NCBI GenBank assembly: GCA_030595015.1
Contig: JAUVDZ010000021.1
Coordinates: 1 to 11,927, forward strand
Length of the DNA stretch: 11,927 nucleotides
Reading direction: 5' to 3'
DNA from: Candidatus Peregrinibacteria bacterium
GTDB taxonomy: Bacteria; Patescibacteriota; Gracilibacteria; UBA1369; PNNO01
This document shows positions 6,131 through 11,907 of this stretch, one piece after another (position 1 is the first letter of the stretch; each line of letters begins with the position of its first letter). Below the pieces are notes generated by a model. It searched no databases. It had not been told where the DNA came from and worked only from the letters and a program-made list of their open reading frames with translations. The position numbers and the translations under genes were made by a program.

Positions 6131-6905
6131 CCTGTTCCATAACTTTACGAGGCGCTTTTTGTTGTGTCCAGAGTTCAAATGCAGCGTAGCCCTGATGTAA
6201 AAGCATCTGTTCCCCTGTGATTGTTCGCGCTTCGATTTCTTTGGCATCTTTTATGATTTGGGTTTCTTTAGGGGAATAAATCATTTCAAAAATCACCATA
6301 TTTATATTTAATTTTTCTTTTGGGATTAATCGGACACCCTTCGGGTCATTTAAACCTGCTGAAGTTGCCTGAATAACTATGTCTGCTTCTCCAAAATCCT
6401 CTAAACTACCAAACTTACATTGAAATTCTTTAGCTAAATCGTGAGCATGATCAACAGTTCTATTTAAAATAGTGATAGAGCCTGCTTTGCCCTGCTTCAT
6501 CGCATAAATTGCAGCACGAGCAGCTCCTCCGGCTCCTAAAATAACCACACGCTTACCTTCAATTGACTCAACTGCTTCAATCGGTTCTTTAATGCCAATC
6601 CAGTCCGTATTTTCGCCATGATACTTGCCATCTCTAAAATAAACACAATTAACTGCCCCGATTTCTTTACATGCAGGGTCAAGTTTATCCAAATAATGAC
6701 CAATAACCTCTTTATGAGGAGTCGAAACACTCAATCCTTTTATCTGATTATCCCGCATCTCTATCATGAAACTCGACAGATCATCACCAGGAACATCAAA
6801 ATATCTATACTCAGCATCAATACCGAGCTTTTGAAAAGCTGCATTATGAATAGCAGGTGATAAAGATTGGTGCGCAGGATGTGCGAGAATTCCGTAAATA
6901 TCCAT
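6108..6905 (-). CDS. aroE: AroE, shikimate 5-dehydrogenase (NADP-dependent)
   Basis: AroE reduces 3-dehydroshikimate to shikimate in the chorismate pathway. The 265-residue protein has the shikimate-binding serines in SLSP (S14, S16), the catalytic lysine in STPHKE (K65), N86 in GAVNCV and D101 in ENTDWIG. The Rossmann domain has GAGGAARAA (124-132), NRT (148-150), and ATSAG in place of the usual NATSxG. GEQMLLHQG (231-239) carries the conserved Gln (Q238). The key residues are present, so it should be active, though quinate/shikimate dehydrogenase variants cannot be excluded. It is transcribed from a short divergent region shared with the 6983 gene and converges on the lspA operon with a 23-nt overlap. 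No other shikimate gene is in view. Confidence 0.93.
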   Translation of the reverse strand: MDIYGILAHPAHQSLSPAIHNAAFQKLGIDAEYRYFDVPGDDLSSFMIEMRDNQIKGLSVSTPHKEVIGHYLDKLDPACKEIGAVNCVYFRDGKYHGENTDWIGIKEPIEAVESIEGKRVVILGAGGAARAAIYAMKQGKAGSITILNRTVDHAHDLAKEFQCKFGSLEDFGEADIVIQATSAGLNDPKGVRLIPKEKLNINMVIFEMIYSPKETQIIKDAKEIEARTITGEQMLLHQGYAAFELWTQQKAPRKVMEQAIAEGFE

Positions 6906-6919
6906 AACTTCATTTTAGC

Positions 6920-6928
6920 CTTATACCA
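6920..6928 (-). promoter_or_regulatory. Extended -10 of the aroE promoter
   Basis: The minus strand reads TGGTATAAG (6928-6920), an extended -10, so transcription would start about 10-13 nt before ATG 6905. A TTGACT at 6944-6939 is only 13 bp upstream, too close to serve as a standard -35. Confidence 0.5.
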
Positions 6929-6957
6929 TTGAAAAACAAGTCAAAATCTGCTATAAT
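6929..6957 (+). promoter_or_regulatory. Promoter of the 6983 gene / mscS operon
   Basis: TTGAAA (6929-6934) and TATAAT (6952-6957) are separated by 17 bp, with an added TG one base before the -10 (TGCTATAAT). The start would be near 6963, giving a leader of about 20 nt. It overlaps the oppositely directed aroE promoter, so the two may interfere. Confidence 0.8.
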
Positions 6958-6982
6958 AGTATGAAAATTAAACATAAAAAGT

Positions 6983-7801
6983 ATGAAAAATAAAAAATCA
7001 TTCGAAAATTTGTTCTTTCAATCTAAAATGGTTTTTTGGAAGGCAATTTCAGTAAAATCGATTAGTATTATAAGTAATGATATAGAAAAGGCAACAACTT
7101 CAAAGAAAATCACTAAAGCTGAAATTGAAGCAGACAGAAAAGCATTCAGAAAGGATGTTTCTGCAAAGAAACTGAGATTAAGTAAAATAGCTAATTCTTC
7201 AGATATTGAAGAGGTTGGTTTTAGAAAAATGTTAGAAAGATTAAGTGATACAAGTAATGAAATGTACTTTTTTGCAGCAGTTGAATGGTGTATTAAAAGT
7301 AGTTCAGCATTTTATGGGAAAAGAGAAAGAATCTTAGGAGCTTTAATTGGTAATGATGTTTTTTTAAAAAGTTCATCCGTTGGTACAATATTAAGATTTA
7401 GCCATTTGTTTAAACCTCGAAGAATCAAAATAATGCTAAAACAGACAAACATAAATATTAATTCTTCAATAAGAGGAATGAGAAGAATGGCGAAACCAGC
7501 ACTTGCTAAGCTTTCATTTTTAATGCCGGATAGATTAAAAAGACGATTAATAGCTGAGGGTAATGCCAGAATTTCTAAATATATCAGAAAAGGACAGCGA
7601 AGCTCTATCTCTCCGGTAAAAATGACTAGTTTAGTTAAAAGCGCAAACTCTTATCAGAAAGTTGTTAATGTATTGAAGTTGTCACTTTCAGGTCAGTTTA
7701 AGAATGTCCCTGAAACTCCAACTACCACAGCGCAGAATCCGGTAAAAACTGTTCCATATACACCTGTAAAATCTTTTAAACATAAACCAAAAAGAATATG
7801 A
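6983..7801 (+). CDS. Highly basic orphan protein coupled to MscS
   Basis: No family is recognised in this 272-residue protein. It is very rich in Lys, Arg and Ser, has no clear membrane segment or signal peptide, and looks mainly helical in the middle (residues 45-110, with KKITKAEIEADRKAF followed by a segment ending EWCIKSSSAFYGKRERI). The last 40 residues are a low-complexity Pro/Thr/Lys tail ending HKPKRI. Its stop overlaps the mscS start (ATGA, 7798-7801), indicating coupled translation and perhaps a shared task. A good promoter lies just upstream. The high charge would suit a nucleic-acid- or membrane-surface-binding protein, but that is a guess. Start ATG 6983 is the first in frame near the promoter and lacks a Shine-Dalgarno. 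Confidence 0.65.
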   Translation: MKNKKSFENLFFQSKMVFWKAISVKSISIISNDIEKATTSKKITKAEIEADRKAFRKDVSAKKLRLSKIANSSDIEEVGFRKMLERLSDTSNEMYFFAAVEWCIKSSSAFYGKRERILGALIGNDVFLKSSSVGTILRFSHLFKPRRIKIMLKQTNININSSIRGMRRMAKPALAKLSFLMPDRLKRRLIAEGNARISKYIRKGQRSSISPVKMTSLVKSANSYQKVVNVLKLSLSGQFKNVPETPTTTAQNPVKTVPYTPVKSFKHKPKRI

Positions 7802-8868
7802 TGTGGCCATTAGTACAAACAGCATACGCACAGGTTAGCGGTTCAGCCGTAGCTGGTGAAACTGAAAGTCAATTACAGGGATTGTTCGATTTTTTTATTG
7901 TGAAAATCCCTTCGTTTATAGCTGCAATTATTGTTTTTATACTATTTTTTCTTTTGGCAAAAGCAATTAAAGGAATTGTTGAAAACAAGATGTCGCAGCA
8001 ATTTGAAGAACATAAAGAAATGCAGATTTTGGCTGGTCGTACAGCAAGCACTACTACTTTAATTATAGGTTCAACAGTAGCACTTAATATTGCAGGAATC
8101 GATCTTACGGTTATTATCGCAGCTGTAGGTTTTGGAATTGGTTTTGCACTTAAAGATATCATTATTAACTTTTTAGCCGGAATTTTCACTCTGGCACAAA
8201 AGCAATATACAATCGGTGATTATATTCAGGTTGATGAGACTATCGGGCAGGTAAAAGAGATTCAGGCGCGTGCAACTATTTTGTATGCTTTGGATGGAAC
8301 GCGTGTAATTGTTCCAAATGCTGAATTGTTCACAAAACAAGTTGTTAGCTATACATCAAATCCATTTAGAAGAATTGAAGTCGTAGTTGGAGTTGAATAT
8401 GCAACTGATCTTAATTTAGCAACTAAAACGTGTTATGAAGCACTTAAACATACTGAAGGAATCCTAATCGAACCTAAGCCAGCTGTTATAGTCGACAAAT
8501 TTAGCGACAGTGCAATCACTTTAATTATTAGAGGATGGGTTGAATCAAAAGGCCCTTGGCTTGCAATTCGAAGTGTTCTTACAGTTCAGATCAAGAAAGA
8601 ATTCGATAAAGTTGGAATTAGTATTCCATTCCCTATTCGAACAGTTGTTTATGATAAAGATGCTAAGGCTGATAAAGAAAATTATCAAATTCCTAGATGG
8701 GTCCAAGATGAGCCAAAGCCAAAAGTTCAGCCTGCAGTCGCTCCTCAGCCGGTTGTAGCACCTGTGGCTCAATCACAATTGCAACCTGTTCCAGAAGCAC
8801 CAGAAGTTAAACCTCGGGCGCAAGTTAGCCCCAAAGATCAACCTGGGACGGAGTTTTTGAAGCAGTAA
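7798..8868 (+). CDS. mscS: Small-conductance mechanosensitive channel, MscS family
   Basis: MscS channels open under membrane tension and release solutes during hypoosmotic shock. The 356-residue protein has a short N-terminus, membrane segments at about 37-58 and 82-100, and the pore helix at 104-130 (IIAAVGFGIGFALKDIIINFLAG). The cytoplasmic beta domain follows (YTIGDYIQVDETIGQVKEI, then TRVIVPNAELF), and the alpha/beta vestibule ends near FDKVGISIPFPIRT. The last 60 residues form an added Pro/Val/Gln-rich tail. MMWPLVQTAYAQ looks like a shortened signal peptide, but an in-frame TAA 15 nt upstream rules out extension. It is coupled to the upstream gene and abuts the toxin gene stop with no gap. 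Confidence 0.93.
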   Translation: MMWPLVQTAYAQVSGSAVAGETESQLQGLFDFFIVKIPSFIAAIIVFILFFLLAKAIKGIVENKMSQQFEEHKEMQILAGRTASTTTLIIGSTVALNIAGIDLTVIIAAVGFGIGFALKDIIINFLAGIFTLAQKQYTIGDYIQVDETIGQVKEIQARATILYALDGTRVIVPNAELFTKQVVSYTSNPFRRIEVVVGVEYATDLNLATKTCYEALKHTEGILIEPKPAVIVDKFSDSAITLIIRGWVESKGPWLAIRSVLTVQIKKEFDKVGISIPFPIRTVVYDKDAKADKENYQIPRWVQDEPKPKVQPAVAPQPVVAPVAQSQLQPVPEAPEVKPRAQVSPKDQPGTEFLKQ

Positions 8869-9147
8869 TTAGTCTTCATAAATTGAATGGACACCGATGT
8901 TCACAAACATTACCTTTCCATCTCCTTGGGGTTTAAAAATGAGTCTGTATTTTTTATTTATTGAAATACTCCACAATCCTTCAAGTTTTCCTTTTAATTT
9001 GTGAAGCCTTAAAGATGGATGAAAGGGATTCTCTCTAAGAAGTTTTTCTTTTTCTATTGCCTTTTTTTTGATTGCAGTAGGAATTTTCATAAATTGTTTA
9101 CGAAATTTAGGTTCATATAGAATTTTTCTTATTATCATCATCATCAT
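8869..9147 (-). CDS. RelE/ParE-superfamily toxin (YafQ-like), probable mRNA interferase
   Basis: Toxins of this fold usually cleave ribosome-bound mRNA; some inhibit gyrase. The 92-residue protein has the core pattern LRLHKLKGKLEGLWSISI (47-64) with W59, YRLIF (67-71) with R68, and the C-terminal FVNIGVHSIYED carrying H87 and Y90, as in the YafQ/RelE branch. Four successive ATG codons open the frame (9147-9136), so the exact start is unclear and the protein may be 89-92 residues. The gene overlaps the antitoxin by 35 nt, which should couple toxin synthesis to antitoxin translation. Its stop directly abuts the mscS stop on the other strand. Confidence 0.85.
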   Translation of the reverse strand: MMMMIIRKILYEPKFRKQFMKIPTAIKKKAIEKEKLLRENPFHPSLRLHKLKGKLEGLWSISINKKYRLIFKPQGDGKVMFVNIGVHSIYED

Positions 9148-9370
9148 TTAGAAGATCTTCTAGGCTGTTTAGTTCGATTGCTCTCCCTTCGTCATAAGCT
9201 TGTTGTGCTTCTTCAGCCATCACAACCAGTTCATCTTCAGTTATCATTTGTTCTTCTAGTTCGACTGCATAAAGAATATATGCACTAACTGTTTTGTTGG
9301 CTTGTTTGGCTCGTTCTTCAATAGCTTTCTTTTTTTCAGGAGGTAAAGAAACGTTTAATATTGCTCTCAT
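9113..9370 (-). CDS. Ribbon-helix-helix antitoxin partner of the RelE-family toxin
   Basis: The 85-residue protein begins with a ribbon-helix-helix DNA-binding domain: strand AILNVSLP, helix EKKKAIEERAKQA, turn NKTVSA, helix YILYAVELEEQ. The acidic C-terminal part (45-80), ending in four Asp residues, would neutralise the basic toxin. Antitoxins of this type dimerise, wrap the toxin and repress their own promoter; here a tandem palindrome overlaps that promoter. Antitoxin-before-toxin order and the 35-nt overlap are classical. ATG 9370 follows a leader of about 20 nt without a Shine-Dalgarno. Confidence 0.87.
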   Translation of the reverse strand: MRAILNVSLPPEKKKAIEERAKQANKTVSAYILYAVELEEQMITEDELVVMAEEAQQAYDEGRAIELNSLEDLLNDDDDNKKNSI

Positions 9371-9385
9371 TTTTAGATACGGTTA

Positions 9386-9407
9386 ATTGTATTACAATTG
9401 TATTACA
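9386..9407. promoter_or_regulatory. Tandem operator of the toxin-antitoxin operon
   Basis: ATTGTATTACA occurs twice in direct succession (9386-9396, 9397-9407), and each copy contains the palindrome TGTA-T-TACA. An 11-bp period and small palindromes suit cooperative binding of two RHH dimers. The array overlaps the -10 hexamer, the right place for autorepression. Confidence 0.75.
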
Positions 9408-9425
9408 GGTGGGTGGGGAAGTCAA
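9397..9425 (-). promoter_or_regulatory. Promoter of the toxin-antitoxin operon
   Basis: On the minus strand TTGACT (9425-9420) and TACAAT (9402-9397) have a 17-bp spacer containing a C-rich stretch. Transcription would start about 9391, around 20 nt before the antitoxin ATG. Confidence 0.78.
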
Positions 9426-9626
9426 GAGAGCGATGGCAGTATAACAATCACTTTTAAAATTATTCTAAAAAATTCTTAAAAAAATTAAGCACATTCCGCT
9501 ATCGCTACGTCGTACTTAACCATCCGATTCGCTTCGTCACTTCGCCGTACGGGCTCTACCTGTTCAGTCAGTCGTTAACACTCCTTTTTCACAGCTAGAT
9601 CTAGCATCATACGCATGTTTAAGCAT
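9426..9626. other. Gene-free stretch with GC-rich repeat-like sequence
   Basis: No credible coding frame is seen. The AT-rich part (9440-9490) is followed by CCGCTATCGCTACG (9496-9509), identical to 871-884, then by other low-complexity CG-containing words (CGCTTCGTCACTTCGCCGTACG). A perfect 12-bp palindrome GCTAGATCTAGC lies at 9594-9605. It separates the toxin-antitoxin promoter from the end of the putative RNA gene and may hold remnants of an interspersed repeat. Confidence 0.45.
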
Positions 9627-9650
9627 AAAAAAAGCCCCTCCTAAGAGGGG
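9627..9650 (-). terminator. Strong intrinsic terminator, minus strand
   Basis: Read on the minus strand, CCCCTC-TTAG-GAGGGG is a perfect 6-bp GC-rich stem, and a C then seven Ts (9633-9627) follow. No U-tract exists in the other direction. No minus-strand protein gene ends here, so it must end a non-coding transcript. Confidence 0.88.
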
Positions 9651-9751
9651 ACAAAAATGAATTCTATCTGCGCCAACAATAATTGATTGATGCAGAGAAT
9701 TGTTTTGATTTTTGTTTTTCAATATGGAGACAGTCCCATATAGTTTTAGCA

Positions 9752-9778
9752 CTGCTATGCTTTGGCACGAACCTAAGT
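9752..9778. repeat. Imperfect direct repeat, copy 1, inside the putative RNA gene
   Basis: On the plus strand it begins CTGCTATG and ends CGAACCTAAGT, closely matching copy 2 at 9946-9970 with a two-base length difference and a few substitutions. The copies are about 190 bp apart, one near each end of the structured region. Confidence 0.6.
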
Positions 9779-9945
9779 TCTAAGTTTTTACTCCTGCCAC
9801 GGAGCGTCCGTTAGTGTGGGATCTCAAGTACCCGAAGGTGACAAGGACCCACCAGACAAAGTTGAGCGGCCCAGTTAGTCAGATCTGAACCATCACAGAG
9901 CAGAATATCGAAGTATTTAAAGAGTATTTAATTACTCTGCATTTT

Positions 9946-9970
9946 CTGCTATGTTTGCTGCGAACCTAGT
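9946..9970. repeat. Imperfect direct repeat, copy 2, inside the putative RNA gene
   Basis: It begins CTGCTATG and ends CGAACCTAGT on the plus strand. It partly forms the 5' strand of the AGCAGAA/TTCTGCT helix, whereas the other copy lies in a different structural context. This suggests either an internal duplication or a twice-used protein-binding motif. Confidence 0.6.
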
Positions 9971-10004
9971 TGTCAAAGGGAGCTACTAAAAATTGATTCG
10001 GGGG

Positions 10005-10013
10005 TGGTATAAT
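10005..10013 (+). promoter_or_regulatory. Extended -10 promoter of the cofE-purN operon
   Basis: TGGTATAAT is a perfect extended -10, overlapped by a second TATAAT at 10013-10018. TTGATT at 9993 is too close to be a standard -35. The leader would be about 75 nt. The same AT-rich element could work on the minus strand for the RNA gene. Confidence 0.6.
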
Positions 10014-10094
10014 ATAATCATCAATACCTTTACTATCTAATCTAACGTTTCATATAAGTATATAAAACTAGAGGGTAATAGTCAAAACATACAC

Positions 10095-10829
10095 ATGGAC
10101 ACAATTAAGATAACTCGTCTACCTATGGAGCTAATTCCTATCAAAACACGCATAATTAAGCCAAAAGATGATCTCGTGAAGTTGGTCTCAAAAACCCTGA
10201 AAAACAGTGATATTTTGGTGATTGCAAGCAAGGTTTTGGCATATTCTCAGGGTAGAGTGATGGATGCGAGCGATAAAGAATTTGATAAAATAGTTGAAAA
10301 AGAGGGGAAAAAGCTCTTTCCTACAAATTATTGCAACCTAACTTATAAAGACGGACACTTGATTCCCAATGCTGGAGTAGATAAATCAAACACTCCAAAA
10401 GGGCAAATCGTGCTTTGGCCAACCAATCCTTTTAAGGAAGCAGAACGACTTCAAAAAGAGCTCAAAGCTAAATTTAAAATTAAAAACCTTGGAATAATAG
10501 TATCTGACTCAACATGCGCCCCAATGCGAGTTGGAGTTCACGGCATATCTATCGGTCATTTTGGATTCGAAGGAATAGAAGACGTACGTCATACAAAGGA
10601 TATATTTGGAAAACCGCTTAAAGTAACTCGTCGCAACCTTGCTGATTCGCTTGCAGATGCAGCTACAATCCTAATGGGAGAATCAAATGCTCAGGTGCCA
10701 TTCGTGATAATCCGCAATGCTCCGGTTAAATTCACAAATAAAAAAATCAGAAGAGGCTACATTAGATTGAAATCTGATCTATATTACGGTATTTATAATA
10801 GTGCATTCAGGAAATTTCTAACGCGTTAG
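10095..10829 (+). CDS. CofE-like (coenzyme F420-0:gamma-glutamyl ligase family) ligase
   Basis: CofE adds gamma-linked glutamates to F420-0 using GTP. The 244-residue protein has the family order: SDILVIASKVLAYSQGR (38-54), NAGVDKSN (92-99), the metal and nucleotide region IIVSDSTCAPMRVGVHGISIG (134-154; F420 enzymes usually have SDTFGRPWR here) and VTRRNLADSLADAATILMGE (177-196). The altered central motif, and the general lack of F420 in small-genome bacteria of this kind, suggest a different acceptor, so F420 synthesis is not claimed. It lies 3 bp before the purN-like gene, with which it is surely co-transcribed. ATG 10095 has only a distant GAGGG (19 nt upstream). Confidence 0.8.
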   Translation: MDTIKITRLPMELIPIKTRIIKPKDDLVKLVSKTLKNSDILVIASKVLAYSQGRVMDASDKEFDKIVEKEGKKLFPTNYCNLTYKDGHLIPNAGVDKSNTPKGQIVLWPTNPFKEAERLQKELKAKFKIKNLGIIVSDSTCAPMRVGVHGISIGHFGFEGIEDVRHTKDIFGKPLKVTRRNLADSLADAATILMGESNAQVPFVIIRNAPVKFTNKKIRRGYIRLKSDLYYGIYNSAFRKFLTR

Positions 10830-10832
10830 CAA

Positions 10833-11405
10833 ATGTTCAAAATCGCAGTTTTAGCATCAACAAACGGAACTGATCTTCAAGCCATTATCGACGAAATGAA
10901 AGCTGGTAAAATGGAGGGGGTTGAGCTTGTTTTAGTTGCAAGTAATAAGGAATGCAAAGCAATTGAAAGAGCAAAAGAACAAGGATATAAGACGTTTGTG
11001 GCTCCGAAGCAAAATAGAGATTTAGAATTACGAAAAGCTTTATTAGATAAAAAGGTCGATTTGATTTGCTTGGTTGGATACATGCGAATTTTAGATGCTG
11101 ATTTTGTGAAGGAATTTGAAGGAAAAATTATCAATGTTCATCCTGCGATTGATATGAAAAAGTATGCAGGTCCAGGTGCAATGAATTTGAATGTGCACAA
11201 AGCTGTTATTGAAAATGGCGAAAAAGAGAGTGGTTGTACGATTCATTATGTTACTGAAGGTGTTGATGAAGGTCCGGTTATTGCGCAGGCTGATGTTGTT
11301 GTTGAGCCTGATGAAACTCCGGAATCACTGAAAGACAAAGTCCAGGCACAGGAAAAACTTTTATATCCTGAAGTTATTAGGCGCTTTGCACGAGAGCTTC
11401 TCTAA
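10833..11405 (+). CDS. purN: PurN-like phosphoribosylglycinamide formyltransferase
   Basis: PurN transfers a formyl group from 10-formyl-THF to GAR in purine synthesis. The 190-residue protein carries the catalytic triad in context: N101 and H103 in INVHPA, and D145 in GVDEGPVIAQ. It also has LASTNGTDLQAII (7-19, usually SGNGSNLQ), DLICLVGYMRIL (76-87) and SGCTIHYV (133-140). The loop after the His (IDMKKYAGPGAMNLN) differs from the usual SLLPxFxG. It begins 3 bp after the cofE-like gene. No other purine gene is nearby, so a related formyltransferase acting on another amine is possible. Its last 29 nt overlap the next gene on the other strand. Confidence 0.85.
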   Translation: MFKIAVLASTNGTDLQAIIDEMKAGKMEGVELVLVASNKECKAIERAKEQGYKTFVAPKQNRDLELRKALLDKKVDLICLVGYMRILDADFVKEFEGKIINVHPAIDMKKYAGPGAMNLNVHKAVIENGEKESGCTIHYVTEGVDEGPVIAQADVVVEPDETPESLKDKVQAQEKLLYPEVIRRFARELL

Positions 11406-11688
11406 GTTTTTTCAATAATTCAATTTTTTCTTTATCTGAGAAAGGATATACATTATCTTCACCACATAAGTTTAGCAATTTAACTTGCTCTTTTGTTACA
11501 AAAGTGATTGTGTCAGGATCTAATTTTCGCTCTAGGCAGGCCTCTATCAAGCTATCTATTCCTGTTTTGCTACAGAGGGTATGTTGTGCTTCCTGATTAA
11601 GAGCGACTTGATGATTTTCCTCTCCTTCAGGAGGTCTATAAACATAAGCTACAGGATATTTCAAGTTTGCTGGTTTATCATTTTCCAT
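11377..11688 (-). CDS. Hypothetical protein, 103 residues
   Basis: No family is recognised. The protein is soluble and mildly acidic. The N-terminal half has PVAYVYRPPEGEENHQVALN and the middle reads LIEACLERKLDPDTITFVTKEQ. The C-terminal part is a predicted amphipathic helix (SDKEKIELLKKLREALVQSA). Two cysteines (39, 52) and a third (75) are scattered, without a metal-site pattern. Its TAA lies inside the 3' end of purN (29-nt overlap). A TATAAT 8 bp before the ATG suggests a leaderless transcript independent of the upstream small gene. Confidence 0.6.
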   Translation of the reverse strand: MENDKPANLKYPVAYVYRPPEGEENHQVALNQEAQHTLCSKTGIDSLIEACLERKLDPDTITFVTKEQVKLLNLCGEDNVYPFSDKEKIELLKKLREALVQSA

Positions 11689-11696
11689 TGTTTGTG

Positions 11697-11702
11697 ATTA
11701 TA
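11697..11702 (-). promoter_or_regulatory. -10 hexamer of a probable leaderless promoter for the 11688 gene
   Basis: TATAAT on the minus strand (11702-11697) ends eight bases before ATG 11688, nearly the same geometry as at lspA. No -35 or extended TG is seen. Confidence 0.5.
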
Positions 11703-11709
11703 AAAATTT

Positions 11710-11907
11710 TTATCCATCAGCATGTCCAGTCTCAAGCCAATCAAGATCCACAAAACCTTTTTGTTCTTGCTGATCTCTTATAGTTACAGCAATCATTGCA
11801 GCAGTTTGCTCTACAGGCGCTTGTAGTTCAGGGGCAGTAGTAAGCTTAGTTTCATCTGTTGCATGATCGATATTGTGAGTAGGTCGAGGGAATTCAGGAA
11901 TAGTCAT
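11710..11907 (-). CDS. Small hypothetical protein, 65 residues
   Basis: No family is recognised. The sequence is acidic and polar, with a disordered-looking N-terminus (MTIPEFPRPTHNIDHATDET), a helical AAMIAVTIRDQQEQ stretch and the end VDLDWLETGHADG. It precedes the 103-residue gene by 21 bp on the same strand. Only 20 bp of upstream sequence are in the window, so no promoter can be judged. Codon choice and the ATG look normal, but a gene this short stays uncertain. Confidence 0.5.
   Translation of the reverse strand: MTIPEFPRPTHNIDHATDETKLTTAPELQAPVEQTAAMIAVTIRDQQEQKGFVDLDWLETGHADG

Larger units (their letters stand above)
9627..10001 (-). ncRNA. Putative structured non-coding RNA of about 370 nt, family not recognised
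   Basis: The minus strand upstream of the terminator has no credible coding frame but many helices. AGCAGAA (9950-9944) pairs with TTCTGCT (9905-9899) and encloses AGAGTA/TACTCT. GTGGGTC (9852-9846) pairs with GATCCCAC (9823-9816, one bulge) and encloses a hairpin capped by a C(UUCG)G tetraloop (9837-9832). ACGGA-CGC-TCCGT lies at 9811-9799, ATATGGG/TCCATAT at 9741-9722, and a 10-bp helix at 9701-9660. The UUCG loop and a G-U pair favour the minus strand. The 5' end is uncertain; TATATT-like hexamers at 10016-10009 suggest a start near 10001, and a TTGACA at 9976-9971 is an alternative -35. The motifs of tmRNA, RNase P RNA and SRP RNA were sought and not found. Confidence 0.65.

Noticed and set aside
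6961..6993. 10-codon frame (MKIKHKKYEK) at the transcription start before the 6983 gene
   Set aside because: Too short and Lys-rich as expected from AT-rich DNA; no attenuator hairpin follows, so a leader peptide is unsupported.
2149..7801. Reassignment of TGA to glycine (code 25)
   Set aside because: TGA ends the small TM gene and the 6983 gene at tight ATGA overlaps, and the other proteins are full length under the standard bacterial code.
9564..9752. 62-codon minus-strand frame
   Set aside because: It runs through the terminator and two RNA helices, has no family resemblance and no start signal.
9900..9960. tmRNA tag-like reading frame on the minus strand (GCA GCA AAC ATA GCA GAA AAT GCA GAG TAA)
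   Set aside because: It lacks the usual hydrophobic Ala-Ala end, and neither strand has a tRNA-like domain, GGTTCGA T-arm or 3' CCA segment in the one-piece or permuted arrangement.
9627..10001. RNase P RNA, SRP RNA or group I intron identity for the structured locus
   Set aside because: No GAGGAAAGTCC or ACAGAA conserved regions, no GGAAGG SRP tetraloop region. A GTTCAGA...GACTAA resemblance to a group I core stands alone without its partner motifs.
10000..10010. T-box-like GGGTGGTA ahead of the cofE-like gene
   Set aside because: No specifier hairpin, no terminator/antiterminator pair and no aminoacyl-tRNA or amino-acid gene downstream; it coincides with an extended -10 promoter.
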